From: an uncultured Halobacteriovorax sp.
GTDB taxonomy: Bacteria; Bdellovibrionota; Bacteriovoracia; Bacteriovoracales; Bacteriovoracaceae
DNA length: 64,000 nt
Direction of reading: 5' to 3'
NCBI GenBank assembly: GCA_913061265.1
Contig: CAJXVS010000004.1
Span: 310,001 to 374,000 of the forward strand
Part shown: positions 26,587 through 35,678 of the stretch, one piece after another
Position numbering within the stretch: the first letter of the stretch is position 1
How the letters are laid out: each line of letters begins with the position of its first letter
The notes under the pieces: generated by a model
What the model was told of the DNA's origin: nothing
What the model saw: the letters and a program-made list of their open reading frames with translations, nothing else
Databases searched by the model: none
Program-made: the position numbers and the translations under genes

Positions 26587-27729
26587 TTATTCCAAGTTTT
26601 TATACCAAATAAGGTCATGTCCGGGGATTAGGATAGGATGAAAGATCTTCAATAAATCTTGAATTAACAAATCAGGCCTCATTAGAGCTGATTCCCAATA
26701 GTCATTACCGCCATCAGGACCCATCCTATTCACAATATTATAGACACCTAAAGTCTGAAGACTTCCGATTGATTTATAATTTTCTTCTTTATAAAGCTTC
26801 TTTAAGTCAATAGCCATATTTTGAGGAAGCCAAACTTCTGTTTTAGTAGAATCAACTAGAACCTTTTCAATATTCAAATTAAGCATGGTGGTAGACTTCT
26901 CATCAGCCCAAACATAATCCCCACCGGCATCAGAAATGAGAGTAGCAAGATCACTCTTCCCACCGGGAGCTTTCCAAACACCTTTAATCAACTCACCTAC
27001 CAAGACTTTCCTTTTAGGTCGCGCCTTTAAAGCAATCTCAGTGACTTCGATGTACCTAGTTTCAATCTCTTTAAATTTCTTATGAGCAAAGTCTAACTTT
27101 CCATAAAAGAGACCAAAAACTTTGATCCATTCAGCCCTCGCTAATGGATGCTTTTCTCTAAACTCAGAAATAAAGACTAGCGGTATCTTTAAGTCGATCA
27201 ATTGAGAGATCCCCTCAACACGTGGCTCAGAAGTGGAATAAGAGAAGACCACATCAGACTTTAAAGCCACAAGCCTCTCACCTGATGGTGGAGATCCTAG
27301 TTCAAAGATATCTCCTTTTTTTTCAGCCTCTTTAACCGCTTTATTATAAACAAAATTAAGATTGCTAAAGGCCTTTATGCTTTTCAATTCTTCTATAAGC
27401 TCTAGTGCAGGTATATGTGTTGTGGAGAGGCTTGCCACTCTTTTAACTGGAATCTTTATATTGAAATATTTTTGGCAAGTACTCGGAAAGCTAAGAGAGT
27501 TTTCAACTAAGAAGATCTCTTGAGACTTCTTTGAACTTAACCAAGGTTTCTCAATAGTCAGATGAAAGAAGCCTTTATATCTCTTGATAGAAAAGCCAGT
27601 GGCATACTTGTTTTGCACTTTTAAGAATTTTCTCTGCTTTAATTTCTTCGCACAGATTCCAGAAATTCCGGTAGCAAAACCGTATCCACTAAAACTCAAA
27701 GTAAAAAAGAATATCAACAATTTAGACAT
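26587..27729 (-). CDS. btuF: Periplasmic binding protein of the B12/iron-chelate ABC importer
   Basis: A 380-residue BtuF/FhuD-like (type III) substrate-binding protein with a signal peptide (MSKLLIFFFTLSFSGYGFATG). The two lobes are joined by a long helix; recognisable stretches are VASLSTTHIPALELI in lobe one, ALKSDVVFSYSTS, and APGGKSDLATLISDAGGDYVW in lobe two. About 80 residues between the signal and lobe one are extra relative to BtuF. ATG 27729 is chosen over the GTG at 27747. It is first in the btuF-btuC-btuD operon, divergent from the receptor gene. Confidence 0.85.
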   Translation of the reverse strand: MSKLLIFFFTLSFSGYGFATGISGICAKKLKQRKFLKVQNKYATGFSIKRYKGFFHLTIEKPWLSSKKSQEIFLVENSLSFPSTCQKYFNIKIPVKRVASLSTTHIPALELIEELKSIKAFSNLNFVYNKAVKEAEKKGDIFELGSPPSGERLVALKSDVVFSYSTSEPRVEGISQLIDLKIPLVFISEFREKHPLARAEWIKVFGLFYGKLDFAHKKFKEIETRYIEVTEIALKARPKRKVLVGELIKGVWKAPGGKSDLATLISDAGGDYVWADEKSTTMLNLNIEKVLVDSTKTEVWLPQNMAIDLKKLYKEENYKSIGSLQTLGVYNIVNRMGPDGGNDYWESALMRPDLLIQDLLKIFHPILIPGHDLIWYKNLE

Positions 27730-27791
27730 GTTAATAATATAGCACACTTGAGCTTAGTTGACTTTTACATTTTCTAGCAGATAATGGCCCC

Positions 27792-27932
27792 ATTCTGAAG
27801 AAGGGAATTTAGTGAGAAGCTAAAACTGCCCCGCAGCGGTAAAGGGATCGAAAGTCTATTAGACACTGGGTAAAACCTGGGAAGTCAGACAAGTAGTATA
27901 AAGCCCTAAAGTCCGAATACCTAATTCAGAAT
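27792..27932 (+). ncRNA. Cobalamin riboswitch
   Basis: The element is closed by a perfect 8-bp P1 stem, ATTCTGAA (27792-27799) with TTCAGAAT (27925-27932). Inside it are the conserved cobalamin-aptamer core blocks: GGGAA near 27803, GTGAGAAGC followed by AACTGCCCCGCAGCGGTAA, then CACTGGG, CTGGGAAGTCAGAC and a B12-box-like GTCCGAATACC. It lies 33 bases before the ATG of the TonB-dependent receptor. It should repress that receptor when B12 is plentiful, probably at translation initiation because no strong terminator hairpin follows. Confidence 0.92.
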
Positions 27933-27965
27933 GATCTTACTTACCTGATTTTCGTGGGAGAAATC

Positions 27966-29792
27966 ATGCTGAAAACTTTTCTATTATGCCTTTTTATATC
28001 TACTCATCTCAATGCGGAAATCATCGTATCCGCTGATAGAATTGATGGAAACCGAGAAACGACGAGTAACCAAATATTTTCCTTTGATATAAACAATCAA
28101 AGTTCTGATAAAGGGCTTCTCCTTTGGGAAAAGATCCAATCAGTACCAACTGTTACTGTATCCAATAATGGAGGACTCGGACAAACAACCACAGTCTTTA
28201 TAAGAGGTGCAGAATCTCGCCATAGTTTAGTACTATTTGAGAATGTTGAGCTTAATGACGCCTCATCTACAGGAAACTTGAGCGACCTCTCTCAAGTATC
28301 CATCAATTCCTCAAGCTCAATAGAAGTATTACCAGGAAGTCAGAGTGTTCTCTATGGCTCAGATGCAATTGGAGGAGTCTTAAGTATTAACCTTTTAGAC
28401 TTTGAAAAGATCTCTAGACCCTTCTTTGAATACAATGGATCTTACGGCTCAAAATCAACGCATTCATTAGGAGTTACTCACTATAATAAGATTGATAAAG
28501 TAAAATATTTTATTAACCTCAATCAACGAGGGTCAAACGGACTCAATCAAACTTCAGTAAGAAACAGTGAAGATAGTGAAAAAGATGGATACACCGCCGG
28601 ATCGGCTACAACAAAGATTGAGTTCGCCCTAAACCAGAACCATAAAATTTCATTTGTCTCTAATCTCGTAAGTTCAAATACCGAATTAGATAAAGGCTTT
28701 GGAGCAACTAGAGACGATACAAATTATGAATCCAAATCGAGAAACTTTCTCTACAAAGCTGAGACCAACAGTCTTTTCTTTGAAGGTAACTTAGAGACGA
28801 TCTTCTCTATTAGTAGCATAAGCAATAAACGGGATGATTTAGATGAGGCAGATGCCCTAAGCTCAACCATTTCTACTTTCAAAAGCCGATTTAATAGGAA
28901 AAAAATTCATAATCAAAACAATTACACTATTGATGAAAAGAATATCTTAATTGGCGGAATGGAGTACGAGTCTGAAAGTGGGCAAACAGAATCTCTCAGC
29001 TCTGGAACACTTTCCGGACTTTCCAGATCTAAAGAAGAGAACAGCTCTCTTTATTTTCTCCATAAAAGGGAATCTGATATTTTCTGGTCCACTGGCGCAA
29101 GAGTTCAAAAAATTGAAGACGACCTTGAAGCTACTTATAAGATCGCTCCTGGATTAAAGTTTAAAAACTCTAGAGTATGGATCTCCTATAGTACTGGCTT
29201 TAAAAACCCTAGCCTCTTTCAGAGAAATAGCAGTTCGTTTGGAAATCAAGAGCTCTCCCCCGAAGAATCTAAATCCTATGAACTAGGCTTTAATACTCTA
29301 CTAGCAAATATTGGCTCCGTTGAAGCAGTACTCTTTCATCTAGATATAACTAATCTCATTGATACAACAGGGGTCTTCCCTAACATCCGATATATTAATC
29401 TAAAGTCAGCTCAGTCCACAGGCGTTAATATTAATTTCAAATCACGCTTTATCGATATGGATTTTACAAAGTTAAGTACTGAAGATGAAAACGGCTTTGA
29501 GCTCATCAATAGACCTGAGACAACAGCCTCCATAACAGGAAAGTATAAAGTCGATAAGTACTCTTTCAAACTTAGCTCTAGTTATTCAGGACCAAAAGAT
29601 TCAGGTTCGACTTTTAGCAGGACTAGGCTTGGAGGATATACACTATTTAACGGTAGCGTAAACTTTGAATACAGAAGGACTCTCCTACTCTGGCTTAAAC
29701 TCAATAACCTATTAAATAAAAGCTATACCGATATTAGTAATTTTAATACCGAGAAATTTAATTTTCATGTTGGTTTCAACTGGCGTTACTAA
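27966..29792 (+). CDS. btuB: TonB-dependent outer-membrane receptor for cobalamin (BtuB-like)
   Basis: A 608-residue outer-membrane transporter with signal peptide MLKTFLLCLFISTHLNA, then the plug domain (LLLWEKIQSVPTVTV, TTVFIRGAESRHSLVL, GSQSVLYGSDAIGGVLSI). A 22-strand-type barrel ends in aromatic Tyr after FNFHVGFNWRY. The size and plug match BtuB. ATG 27966 is preceded by GGGAG; a GTG four codons upstream is less likely. The cobalamin riboswitch in its leader identifies the ligand with fair certainty. It would deliver B12 to the divergent btuFCD importer. Confidence 0.93.
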   Translation: MLKTFLLCLFISTHLNAEIIVSADRIDGNRETTSNQIFSFDINNQSSDKGLLLWEKIQSVPTVTVSNNGGLGQTTTVFIRGAESRHSLVLFENVELNDASSTGNLSDLSQVSINSSSSIEVLPGSQSVLYGSDAIGGVLSINLLDFEKISRPFFEYNGSYGSKSTHSLGVTHYNKIDKVKYFINLNQRGSNGLNQTSVRNSEDSEKDGYTAGSATTKIEFALNQNHKISFVSNLVSSNTELDKGFGATRDDTNYESKSRNFLYKAETNSLFFEGNLETIFSISSISNKRDDLDEADALSSTISTFKSRFNRKKIHNQNNYTIDEKNILIGGMEYESESGQTESLSSGTLSGLSRSKEENSSLYFLHKRESDIFWSTGARVQKIEDDLEATYKIAPGLKFKNSRVWISYSTGFKNPSLFQRNSSSFGNQELSPEESKSYELGFNTLLANIGSVEAVLFHLDITNLIDTTGVFPNIRYINLKSAQSTGVNINFKSRFIDMDFTKLSTEDENGFELINRPETTASITGKYKVDKYSFKLSSSYSGPKDSGSTFSRTRLGGYTLFNGSVNFEYRRTLLLWLKLNNLLNKSYTDISNFNTEKFNFHVGFNWRY

Positions 29793-31072
29793 GATTGATA
29801 TTTTTCAATCCTGTAAAAAAGGCTCTTCGAAATGCCTAGCATCTTGATAGTTTTATTTAGTGCCCCTCGGTTCATAATTTTCCCCCATTCGACAACTTCC
29901 TTTTCTACCTTATTAATAAAAGAACCCATCCCTTGTGTTTTGATATAGGCCTTCATCTTTGTATCTAAGAAATCAATCTCATCATTTTCAACTAAGCTTT
30001 GTTCAATCATTTCTCTACAAATCAATCCATTATTTACTGTTTGCTGCCTTTTAAAGAAAGAATGAAGCTGTCTATAATTACCTTTCCAACTATGTAGAGA
30101 GATAAGTTCTTTGGCTTCTTTAGAAAAACAAATCTTTGATACATTCGTTTTGTTAAATACTTTAATTTGATGAAGAATATCTTCAGGCCTTTCACTAAGA
30201 GAAGGGATCTTCAAATGAATGCCATTGATTCTATAGAGAAAGTCTTCTCGAAACTTCCCATTCAAGATCATAGTTGATAGGTCATCGCAAGTGGCGCAGA
30301 TTAAGCGAAAATCAACCTTAACCGGCTCGTCACAGCCAACGGGATAAAACTCTCCCTCTTCAAGAACCCTCAATAGTTTTTTCTGTATTTCTAAGTCGAG
30401 TGTTCCAATCTCATCTAAAAAGAGAATTCCTTTATCTGCTTTTCTTAATATTCCTCTTTTATCTTCAATCGCTCCTGTAAAAGACCCCTTCTTATGTCCG
30501 AATAGCTCACTCTCCAAAGTGCTTCGAGAAAATTCAGAGAGATTAACATGGACGAATTTCTTATCCCTTAGTAGCGACTTAACAAAGTACCCTTTTCCAG
30601 AGCCTGTCTCTCCGGTTACAAGAAGAGAATCTTTTGAACCTTCAAAGTTAGCTACTGTCGCGACTATTTCTTTTTGAAATTCAACGTTTAGACTTTCATA
30701 ATAATCATTGGGATCTATTTTTGTGTTTAGAAAAAGTTTCTTTATTGTAGTCGCTAGATATTCATCAAAGTCCCATTTGTTTAGGAATTTCTCTGCTCCC
30801 AAGTCATAGGCTTTTTCAATAATATCCTCTTCACTATGAGAACTTAAAATTATAGATCTAGTCCCTTTAGACTTTTTTAAGAACTCTAGTCCAGCGAGCT
30901 TTTTTCCATTTAGGTCTAAGTCCACAAAAGCCAGGTCAACCCTTAAGGTTTGTAGGATCTTCTGCCCATCACTAACGTTGTTTGCTTCAAAGACACGGCC
31001 ATATTGAGAAAGGTTCTTTCTAAGCATTTTTCTGTAAATCTCGTTATCTTCTAAAATAAGTATATGTTTCAT
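29789..31072 (-). CDS. Sigma-54-dependent response regulator (REC-AAA+-HTH)
   Basis: A 427-residue NtrC-type activator. The receiver domain (1-120) has the acidic pair in LILEDNE and the phospho-acceptor Asp in LAFVDLDL. The AAA+ domain (about 135-360) has Walker A GETGSGKG, Walker B GILFLDEIG, and the sigma-54 contact loop written GSFTGA instead of GAFTGA. The C-terminal Fis-type HTH reads LNKTIKMLGISKSLFYRIE. It would switch on sigma-54 promoters when phosphorylated. No kinase is adjacent. A 15-base palindrome lies 15 bases upstream of the ATG. The gene overlaps convergent btuB by 4 bases. Confidence 0.93.
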   Translation of the reverse strand: MKHILILEDNEIYRKMLRKNLSQYGRVFEANNVSDGQKILQTLRVDLAFVDLDLNGKKLAGLEFLKKSKGTRSIILSSHSEEDIIEKAYDLGAEKFLNKWDFDEYLATTIKKLFLNTKIDPNDYYESLNVEFQKEIVATVANFEGSKDSLLVTGETGSGKGYFVKSLLRDKKFVHVNLSEFSRSTLESELFGHKKGSFTGAIEDKRGILRKADKGILFLDEIGTLDLEIQKKLLRVLEEGEFYPVGCDEPVKVDFRLICATCDDLSTMILNGKFREDFLYRINGIHLKIPSLSERPEDILHQIKVFNKTNVSKICFSKEAKELISLHSWKGNYRQLHSFFKRQQTVNNGLICREMIEQSLVENDEIDFLDTKMKAYIKTQGMGSFINKVEKEVVEWGKIMNRGALNKTIKMLGISKSLFYRIEKYQS

Positions 31073-31087
31073 CTGCTCAAAATATCT

Positions 31088-31102
31088 GTCCCATTATGGG
31101 AC
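31088..31102. promoter_or_regulatory. GTCCCATTATGGGAC palindrome upstream of the sigma-54 regulator
   Basis: A perfect palindrome with one central base, 15 bases before the regulator's ATG. On the minus strand it sits between TTGCCG and TATTTT, a possible -35/-10 pair with a 17-base spacer, so a bound protein would block the promoter. It is the same YCCC-N5-GGRA motif as at 14596-14705 and 58430-58448. Confidence 0.55.
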
Positions 31103-31146
31103 GGCAAGTCATTGGAAATATCTCCTTATGGAGTTAGACTAGGTCT

Positions 31147-31920
31147 ATGATTCAAAAAATAATAGAGATAGCTGAAGAAGCAGGAAGAGTAGTAGAGAAG
31201 GTCGCAGAGAAGGCCTTCAAGGTTACTATTAAGTCAGATAACACTCCGGTAACTGAAGCAGACTTAGCCAGCCACAACTACATTACAAAGGCCCTAAGTG
31301 ACCTCTACCCTGATATACCAATTCTGAGCGAAGAGAGCGGCTCTATAGATGTGAAAGAGAGGCAGGCTTGGAAGAAGTACTTCTTAATAGATCCAATTGA
31401 CGGCACAAAAGAGTTTATTAAACAAAATGGTCAATACGCAGTTCTTATCTCCTTAATGGAAGATAATCGTCCCACTCTGGGCGTCATTCACGCACCTGTC
31501 TTTAAAGAGACTTGGTATGCTGAAAAAGGGAAAGGCGCTTTTAAGAAAGACCCTAGCGGCTCGGTTTTCCCAATTAAGACAGCACCGGCTCCAAAGAATG
31601 AAGTTAAAGTTGCAGTAAGCGCTAGCCACTTAACTAAAATAACTTCTGAGTATATGGATAGAGAGTTCGAGTCCTATGAGACTCACCCTATTGGTAGTGC
31701 CATAAAGTTTTGTAGGATTGCAGAAGGGAGGGTCGATATTTATCCAAGGCTCGGCCCAACTAGTGAGTGGGATACAGCTGCAGGAGAAATAATCCTAGAA
31801 GAGTCTGGTGGTGGCATTGTTCAATATGAAGATACCACTAAGAAGCTTGAATATAATAAGGAGAACCTAAGAAACCCATGGTTTATAGCCTTCGGTGCTC
31901 CCCTTAAAGAATTAAACTAA
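31147..31920 (+). CDS. cysQ: 3'(2'),5'-bisphosphate nucleotidase (CysQ, inositol monophosphatase family)
   Basis: A 257-residue Mg-dependent phosphatase that hydrolyses 3'-phosphoadenosine 5'-phosphate, a by-product of sulfate assimilation. The metal site reads ILSEESG (Glu) with FLIDPIDGTKEF, the family DPxDGT motif. SEWDTAAGEIILEESGG near the C-terminus is the second signature. The KSDNTPVTEAD stretch and the DGTKEF form favour CysQ over inositol monophosphatase. It stands divergent from the sigma-54 regulator gene. Confidence 0.92.
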   Translation: MIQKIIEIAEEAGRVVEKVAEKAFKVTIKSDNTPVTEADLASHNYITKALSDLYPDIPILSEESGSIDVKERQAWKKYFLIDPIDGTKEFIKQNGQYAVLISLMEDNRPTLGVIHAPVFKETWYAEKGKGAFKKDPSGSVFPIKTAPAPKNEVKVAVSASHLTKITSEYMDREFESYETHPIGSAIKFCRIAEGRVDIYPRLGPTSEWDTAAGEIILEESGGGIVQYEDTTKKLEYNKENLRNPWFIAFGAPLKELN

Positions 31921-32931
31921 GTTAGGATCCATTGCATCTCTAAGCCCTTCACCTACTAGGTTGAGCATATAAAGAGTCACGAATAAACAAAGTGATGGAT
32001 AAACTGCTAACCACCAAGCAACAGAATAATACTTTTGTCCCTGAGCTAGCATCTCACCCCAACTAGGCGTTGGAACCGGTAAACCAAACCCCAGATAATC
32101 AAGAGAGGCTAAGGTCGCAAATTGAGCTGCGATAAAGAACGGCGCAAAGGTGATAACTGGTGTTAAAGAGTTTGGAAGAATATGTCTTAAAAAGATTCTC
32201 GTATCAGAGGCTCCCATAGACCTTGCGGCCTCAACAAATTCTCGGTTTCTATTTTTTAAGAATTCCGCACGGATATAATAACTAATCCCAATCCAGCCAA
32301 AGGCAATAACAATTGTCGCCAGTAACCCAACGCTTGAATCAAACATGGAAACTAAGATAATAATTAAAAACAACTGAGGAACAGTAGAGAGGATCTCTAC
32401 AAGTCTTTGACCGATAATATCAACCTTACCTCCGTAAAAGCCCATGATTCCGCCTGAAGCAATCCCTAAGGCATATGAAAAGAACCAAACTAATCCAGCA
32501 AAAATAATTGAAGGTCTAAAGCCATAAAGAAGTCTTGAGAAAACATCACGTCCACCTTCGTCGGTGCCTAAAATATTAGTTCCTGACGGTGGTGAAGGAT
32601 ACTCATCTACGTCATCATTAGATTCATAAGGATTCCACTTATTAAAAGGCCAAGTGGCCCAATCCCCTTCTCCAAGCTCAAGCTTACGATAATCCATCAT
32701 AAGGTTTTCATTATCCCCAAACTCTTTAGGGTGATACATCTTTAAAGCTGGAAAATATAAAGTCCCTTTAAAGGACATAATAATAGGTCTCGAGTTTGAA
32801 ATGACAGGGGCCATAAATGAAAAGAGACACATAAAAAGGAAGAACCAAGCCGCAAAGACAGCGGTCTTTCTCTTTTTAAATCGAGCATATCTTTTCTTAG
32901 CTACTTCTGTTTTTAGCAATAGTCCTATCAT
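31912..32931 (-). CDS. yejE: ABC peptide transporter permease (YejE/OppC-like)
   Basis: A 339-residue inner-membrane permease of the dipeptide/oligopeptide family. It begins with a cytoplasmic N-terminus and a first helix, followed by a long periplasmic loop (about residues 50-130) as in YejE. The C-terminal half has five helices and the EAA coupling motif EAARSMGASDTRIFLRHILP. It overlaps yejB by 4 bases. It forms the channel with YejB for an oligopeptide or microcin-C-like ligand. The gene cluster contains no ATPase (YejF) gene. Confidence 0.9.
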   Translation of the reverse strand: MIGLLLKTEVAKKRYARFKKRKTAVFAAWFFLFMCLFSFMAPVISNSRPIIMSFKGTLYFPALKMYHPKEFGDNENLMMDYRKLELGEGDWATWPFNKWNPYESNDDVDEYPSPPSGTNILGTDEGGRDVFSRLLYGFRPSIIFAGLVWFFSYALGIASGGIMGFYGGKVDIIGQRLVEILSTVPQLFLIIILVSMFDSSVGLLATIVIAFGWIGISYYIRAEFLKNRNREFVEAARSMGASDTRIFLRHILPNSLTPVITFAPFFIAAQFATLASLDYLGFGLPVPTPSWGEMLAQGQKYYSVAWWLAVYPSLCLFVTLYMLNLVGEGLRDAMDPNLV

Positions 32932-33959
32932 TTGAAATCAATCCTTGGATCGACAAAAACATATGCCAAATCGCTTATTAAGTTACCTACCAACATAAGT
33001 AATGACTGAATAAAAATTAGCCCCATCAGAACATTATAATCTCTTTCTAGAACCGCTTGATAACCTAGAAGTCCCATTCCATCTAACTGGAAAATAACTT
33101 CGATGAGAAGTGATCCTGCAAAGAAGACAGACAGAAAACTACCGATCCCAGTCACAATTGGAATCAAAGCATTTCTAAGGCCATGCTTGAAATAGATCCA
33201 TTTTTCAGCAACACCTTTGGCCCTCGCTGTACGGATATAATCTTTACTAATTTCATCTAAGAGAGAGTTCTTCATGAGAACAGTTAAGACTGTGAAAGAT
33301 CCAATCATATAGGAGATCAGAGGAAGCACGAAGTGCCAGATTCTATCAGTAATCTTTCCCCATAAAGTAAATTCATCATAACCATCAGAATAAAGATCTC
33401 CTAATGGAAACCATTCAAAGAACTGACCACCGGCGAAGAAAACGATTAAAAGAACTCCTAGCATATATCCAGGGATCGCATAAGCCGCAAAGATGATAGT
33501 ACTTGTAATGGTATCGAACATGCTTCCGTTCTTAACAGCTTTTGCCACTCCAAGAATGATACAAACCACGTAGGACAAAAAGAGAGAAACAATTCCGAAT
33601 TGAAGGGAGACAGGAAACTTCGAGATAATGACATCAGTCACTGGCTCTTCGTAAGTAAAACTTTCTCCAAAATCTAGACGGGCCAAGTTCTTAAGCCAGA
33701 TAAGATATCTAATGTGAACCGGCTTATCGAAACCATACTGCTTATTTAGAGCGTCAATGACTTCTTGAGAAACAGCACTATCTTTACTATCGCCACCAAC
33801 ACCAGCATTTGAAGAATCCATTCCTCCAAAACGCATCTGCTGGATCTTCTGCTCAACAGGAGATCCAGGGGCTAAGTTAATGATAGCAAACACTACTAAG
33901 GTAACCCCGAATAGTGTTGGTATCATTGCTAGAATTCTTCGAATTATATAATCAAACAA
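32928..33959 (-). CDS. yejB: ABC peptide transporter permease (YejB/OppB-like)
   Basis: A 343-residue permease with the OppB/DppB N-terminus (IIRRILAMIPTLFGVTLVVFAIINLAPGSP) and the EAA-type motif RTARAKGVAEKWIYFKHGLR. An insert of some 30 residues with Gly/Ser (about 48-70) precedes the motif LNKQYGFDKP, as in YejB proteins. It partners YejE. It lies 8 bases after the binding-protein gene. Confidence 0.9.
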   Translation of the reverse strand: MFDYIIRRILAMIPTLFGVTLVVFAIINLAPGSPVEQKIQQMRFGGMDSSNAGVGGDSKDSAVSQEVIDALNKQYGFDKPVHIRYLIWLKNLARLDFGESFTYEEPVTDVIISKFPVSLQFGIVSLFLSYVVCIILGVAKAVKNGSMFDTITSTIIFAAYAIPGYMLGVLLIVFFAGGQFFEWFPLGDLYSDGYDEFTLWGKITDRIWHFVLPLISYMIGSFTVLTVLMKNSLLDEISKDYIRTARAKGVAEKWIYFKHGLRNALIPIVTGIGSFLSVFFAGSLLIEVIFQLDGMGLLGYQAVLERDYNVLMGLIFIQSLLMLVGNLISDLAYVFVDPRIDFK

Positions 33960-33967
33960 AATTTAAC

Positions 33968-35599
33968 CTACTTTTTAATCCACCAGTAGGAAATTCCTAC
34001 ACTGTAGTTATATGAGTCTTTTTCTCTCTTCATACGTTTTGTGTGGCCATAAAAACCAAACTTGTCGTTGAAGAAAAAAGCATAAGGAACATCATCAGCA
34101 ATTAGTTTAAAAACTTTCTGAAGAACTTTTTGTCTTTTCTTGAAATCAAGAAGAGTTCTTGCTTCGTCGATAAGCTTATCAACCTCAGGGTTATTATAAC
34201 CGATAAAGTTTGATCCACCTTTTTGAGAAGCCGAATGCCAAATTTGTTTTGGGTCCCAATCAATTGATCCTGCTCCCCAACCAAGTCTAACAGCTTGAAA
34301 TTTTCTTTCATCAAGAAGCTTTAAGAAAGCATTCCACTCAATAAGCTTAACATTGATCTCAACACCAGCTTTTTTAGCGTCTTCTTTATACATCGTTAAG
34401 TATTTAACAAATTCTTTATTAGGCTCAAGAATTGTAATACTCATCTTCGTTTTCTTTCCATTGATAACTTTATCAAGGATTTGATCACCATCAGTATCGG
34501 CCCAACCAGCTTTCTTAAAAAGGAACTTGGCTTCTTTAAAGTTATAAAGAATAGGTCTTACGTTTCCGTTAGCATAAACACTCTTTCTATAAAGTGGACC
34601 AGTTGCAGGCTCTGCAAGGCCATAACGAAACTTCTCAATCATTTTCTCTCTATCAAGAAGATGATAAAGTGCTTTACGTACTTTCTTATCTTTTAGAATA
34701 GGGTCCTTCAAGTTCCAACCAATAAAGCCATAACCTTTAGCGGCCTTATTTTGCATCTTAACTTTAAAGACTTCTTTTCCCCACTTATCACCCTTAGTGT
34801 TCTTCATGTAGTTTTCAGCAGTCATCTCTTGAAAGTCTAACTGACCTTTCTCAAGTCTTCGTAGTCCTGCCGTTCTTTCTTTAACAAATCTCATTAAGAT
34901 TTGATCATAGTTATATTCGTTAGCTAGGTGTTTCTCTTTACTGCCCCACCACGATTTATTTTTTTTCAGTGTGATACTCTTTCCTCTTTTAAATTTATGA
35001 AGAGTATAAGGACCAGTTCCGACTAATGTTTTGTTTAATTTTTTCTTTTGTTTTTTAGTTGGGTTCTCATAAAGGTGCTTTGGAACAACTGTAAGGCCCG
35101 CCACAACATCAAAGTTTAGAAAGTAAACTTTCTTAGCTGTGAAGACGATTGTCTTCTTATCGATAACAACAGCATCCTTAATATTTTCATAGTAAGGCTT
35201 TAGTCTCGCTGTTTTATATTTATCTTTAGGATGCATAATAGCGTCGTAGCTAAATTTAACATCTTCAATTGTTAAGGGCTTACCATCATGCCACTTAACT
35301 CCGTCTCTTAAAGTAAAAGTATACTTAAGGCCGTCTTTACTAATTTCCCATTTGGCAGCAAGGCCTGGTTCCCATTCTCTCGTTTCAGGATTTCGAGTAA
35401 GAAGTCCTTCCATTACATAGTTCTGAACAACAGAAGCGTAATAGTCTGAAGATGAAAGGGCATTCAACGTTGGCGGTTGAGACTCTAGGTTGTATTTAAA
35501 GGTTCCGCCTTTTGGCGCTTTAGGATTTCCAACAGCCGCAAAAACTGACGCGGTTAGTGAAAATGAAAATAATAGAACGAGAAATTTTTTGGGGTTCAT
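33968..35599 (-). CDS. yejA: Periplasmic extracellular solute-binding protein family 5 (YejA-like)
   Basis: A 543-residue oligopeptide-binding protein with a signal peptide (residues 1-21, cleavage after SVFA). Family-5 hallmarks include the N-terminal APKGGTF, GLAAKWEISKDGLKYTFTLR, and WHDGKPLTIEDVKFSYDAIM. The GTFKYN start and C-terminal FKLIADDVPYAFFF are typical of the YejA branch. It captures peptides for YejB-YejE. Confidence 0.9.
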   Translation of the reverse strand: MNPKKFLVLLFSFSLTASVFAAVGNPKAPKGGTFKYNLESQPPTLNALSSSDYYASVVQNYVMEGLLTRNPETREWEPGLAAKWEISKDGLKYTFTLRDGVKWHDGKPLTIEDVKFSYDAIMHPKDKYKTARLKPYYENIKDAVVIDKKTIVFTAKKVYFLNFDVVAGLTVVPKHLYENPTKKQKKKLNKTLVGTGPYTLHKFKRGKSITLKKNKSWWGSKEKHLANEYNYDQILMRFVKERTAGLRRLEKGQLDFQEMTAENYMKNTKGDKWGKEVFKVKMQNKAAKGYGFIGWNLKDPILKDKKVRKALYHLLDREKMIEKFRYGLAEPATGPLYRKSVYANGNVRPILYNFKEAKFLFKKAGWADTDGDQILDKVINGKKTKMSITILEPNKEFVKYLTMYKEDAKKAGVEINVKLIEWNAFLKLLDERKFQAVRLGWGAGSIDWDPKQIWHSASQKGGSNFIGYNNPEVDKLIDEARTLLDFKKRQKVLQKVFKLIADDVPYAFFFNDKFGFYGHTKRMKREKDSYNYSVGISYWWIKK

Positions 35600-35678
35600 G
35601 TTTCCTCACAAAATAAGGCCCTTAGGGCGATTGAATCCCACATATAGTAGTTGAGAATAGTTCATAAATGAAGGAAAA

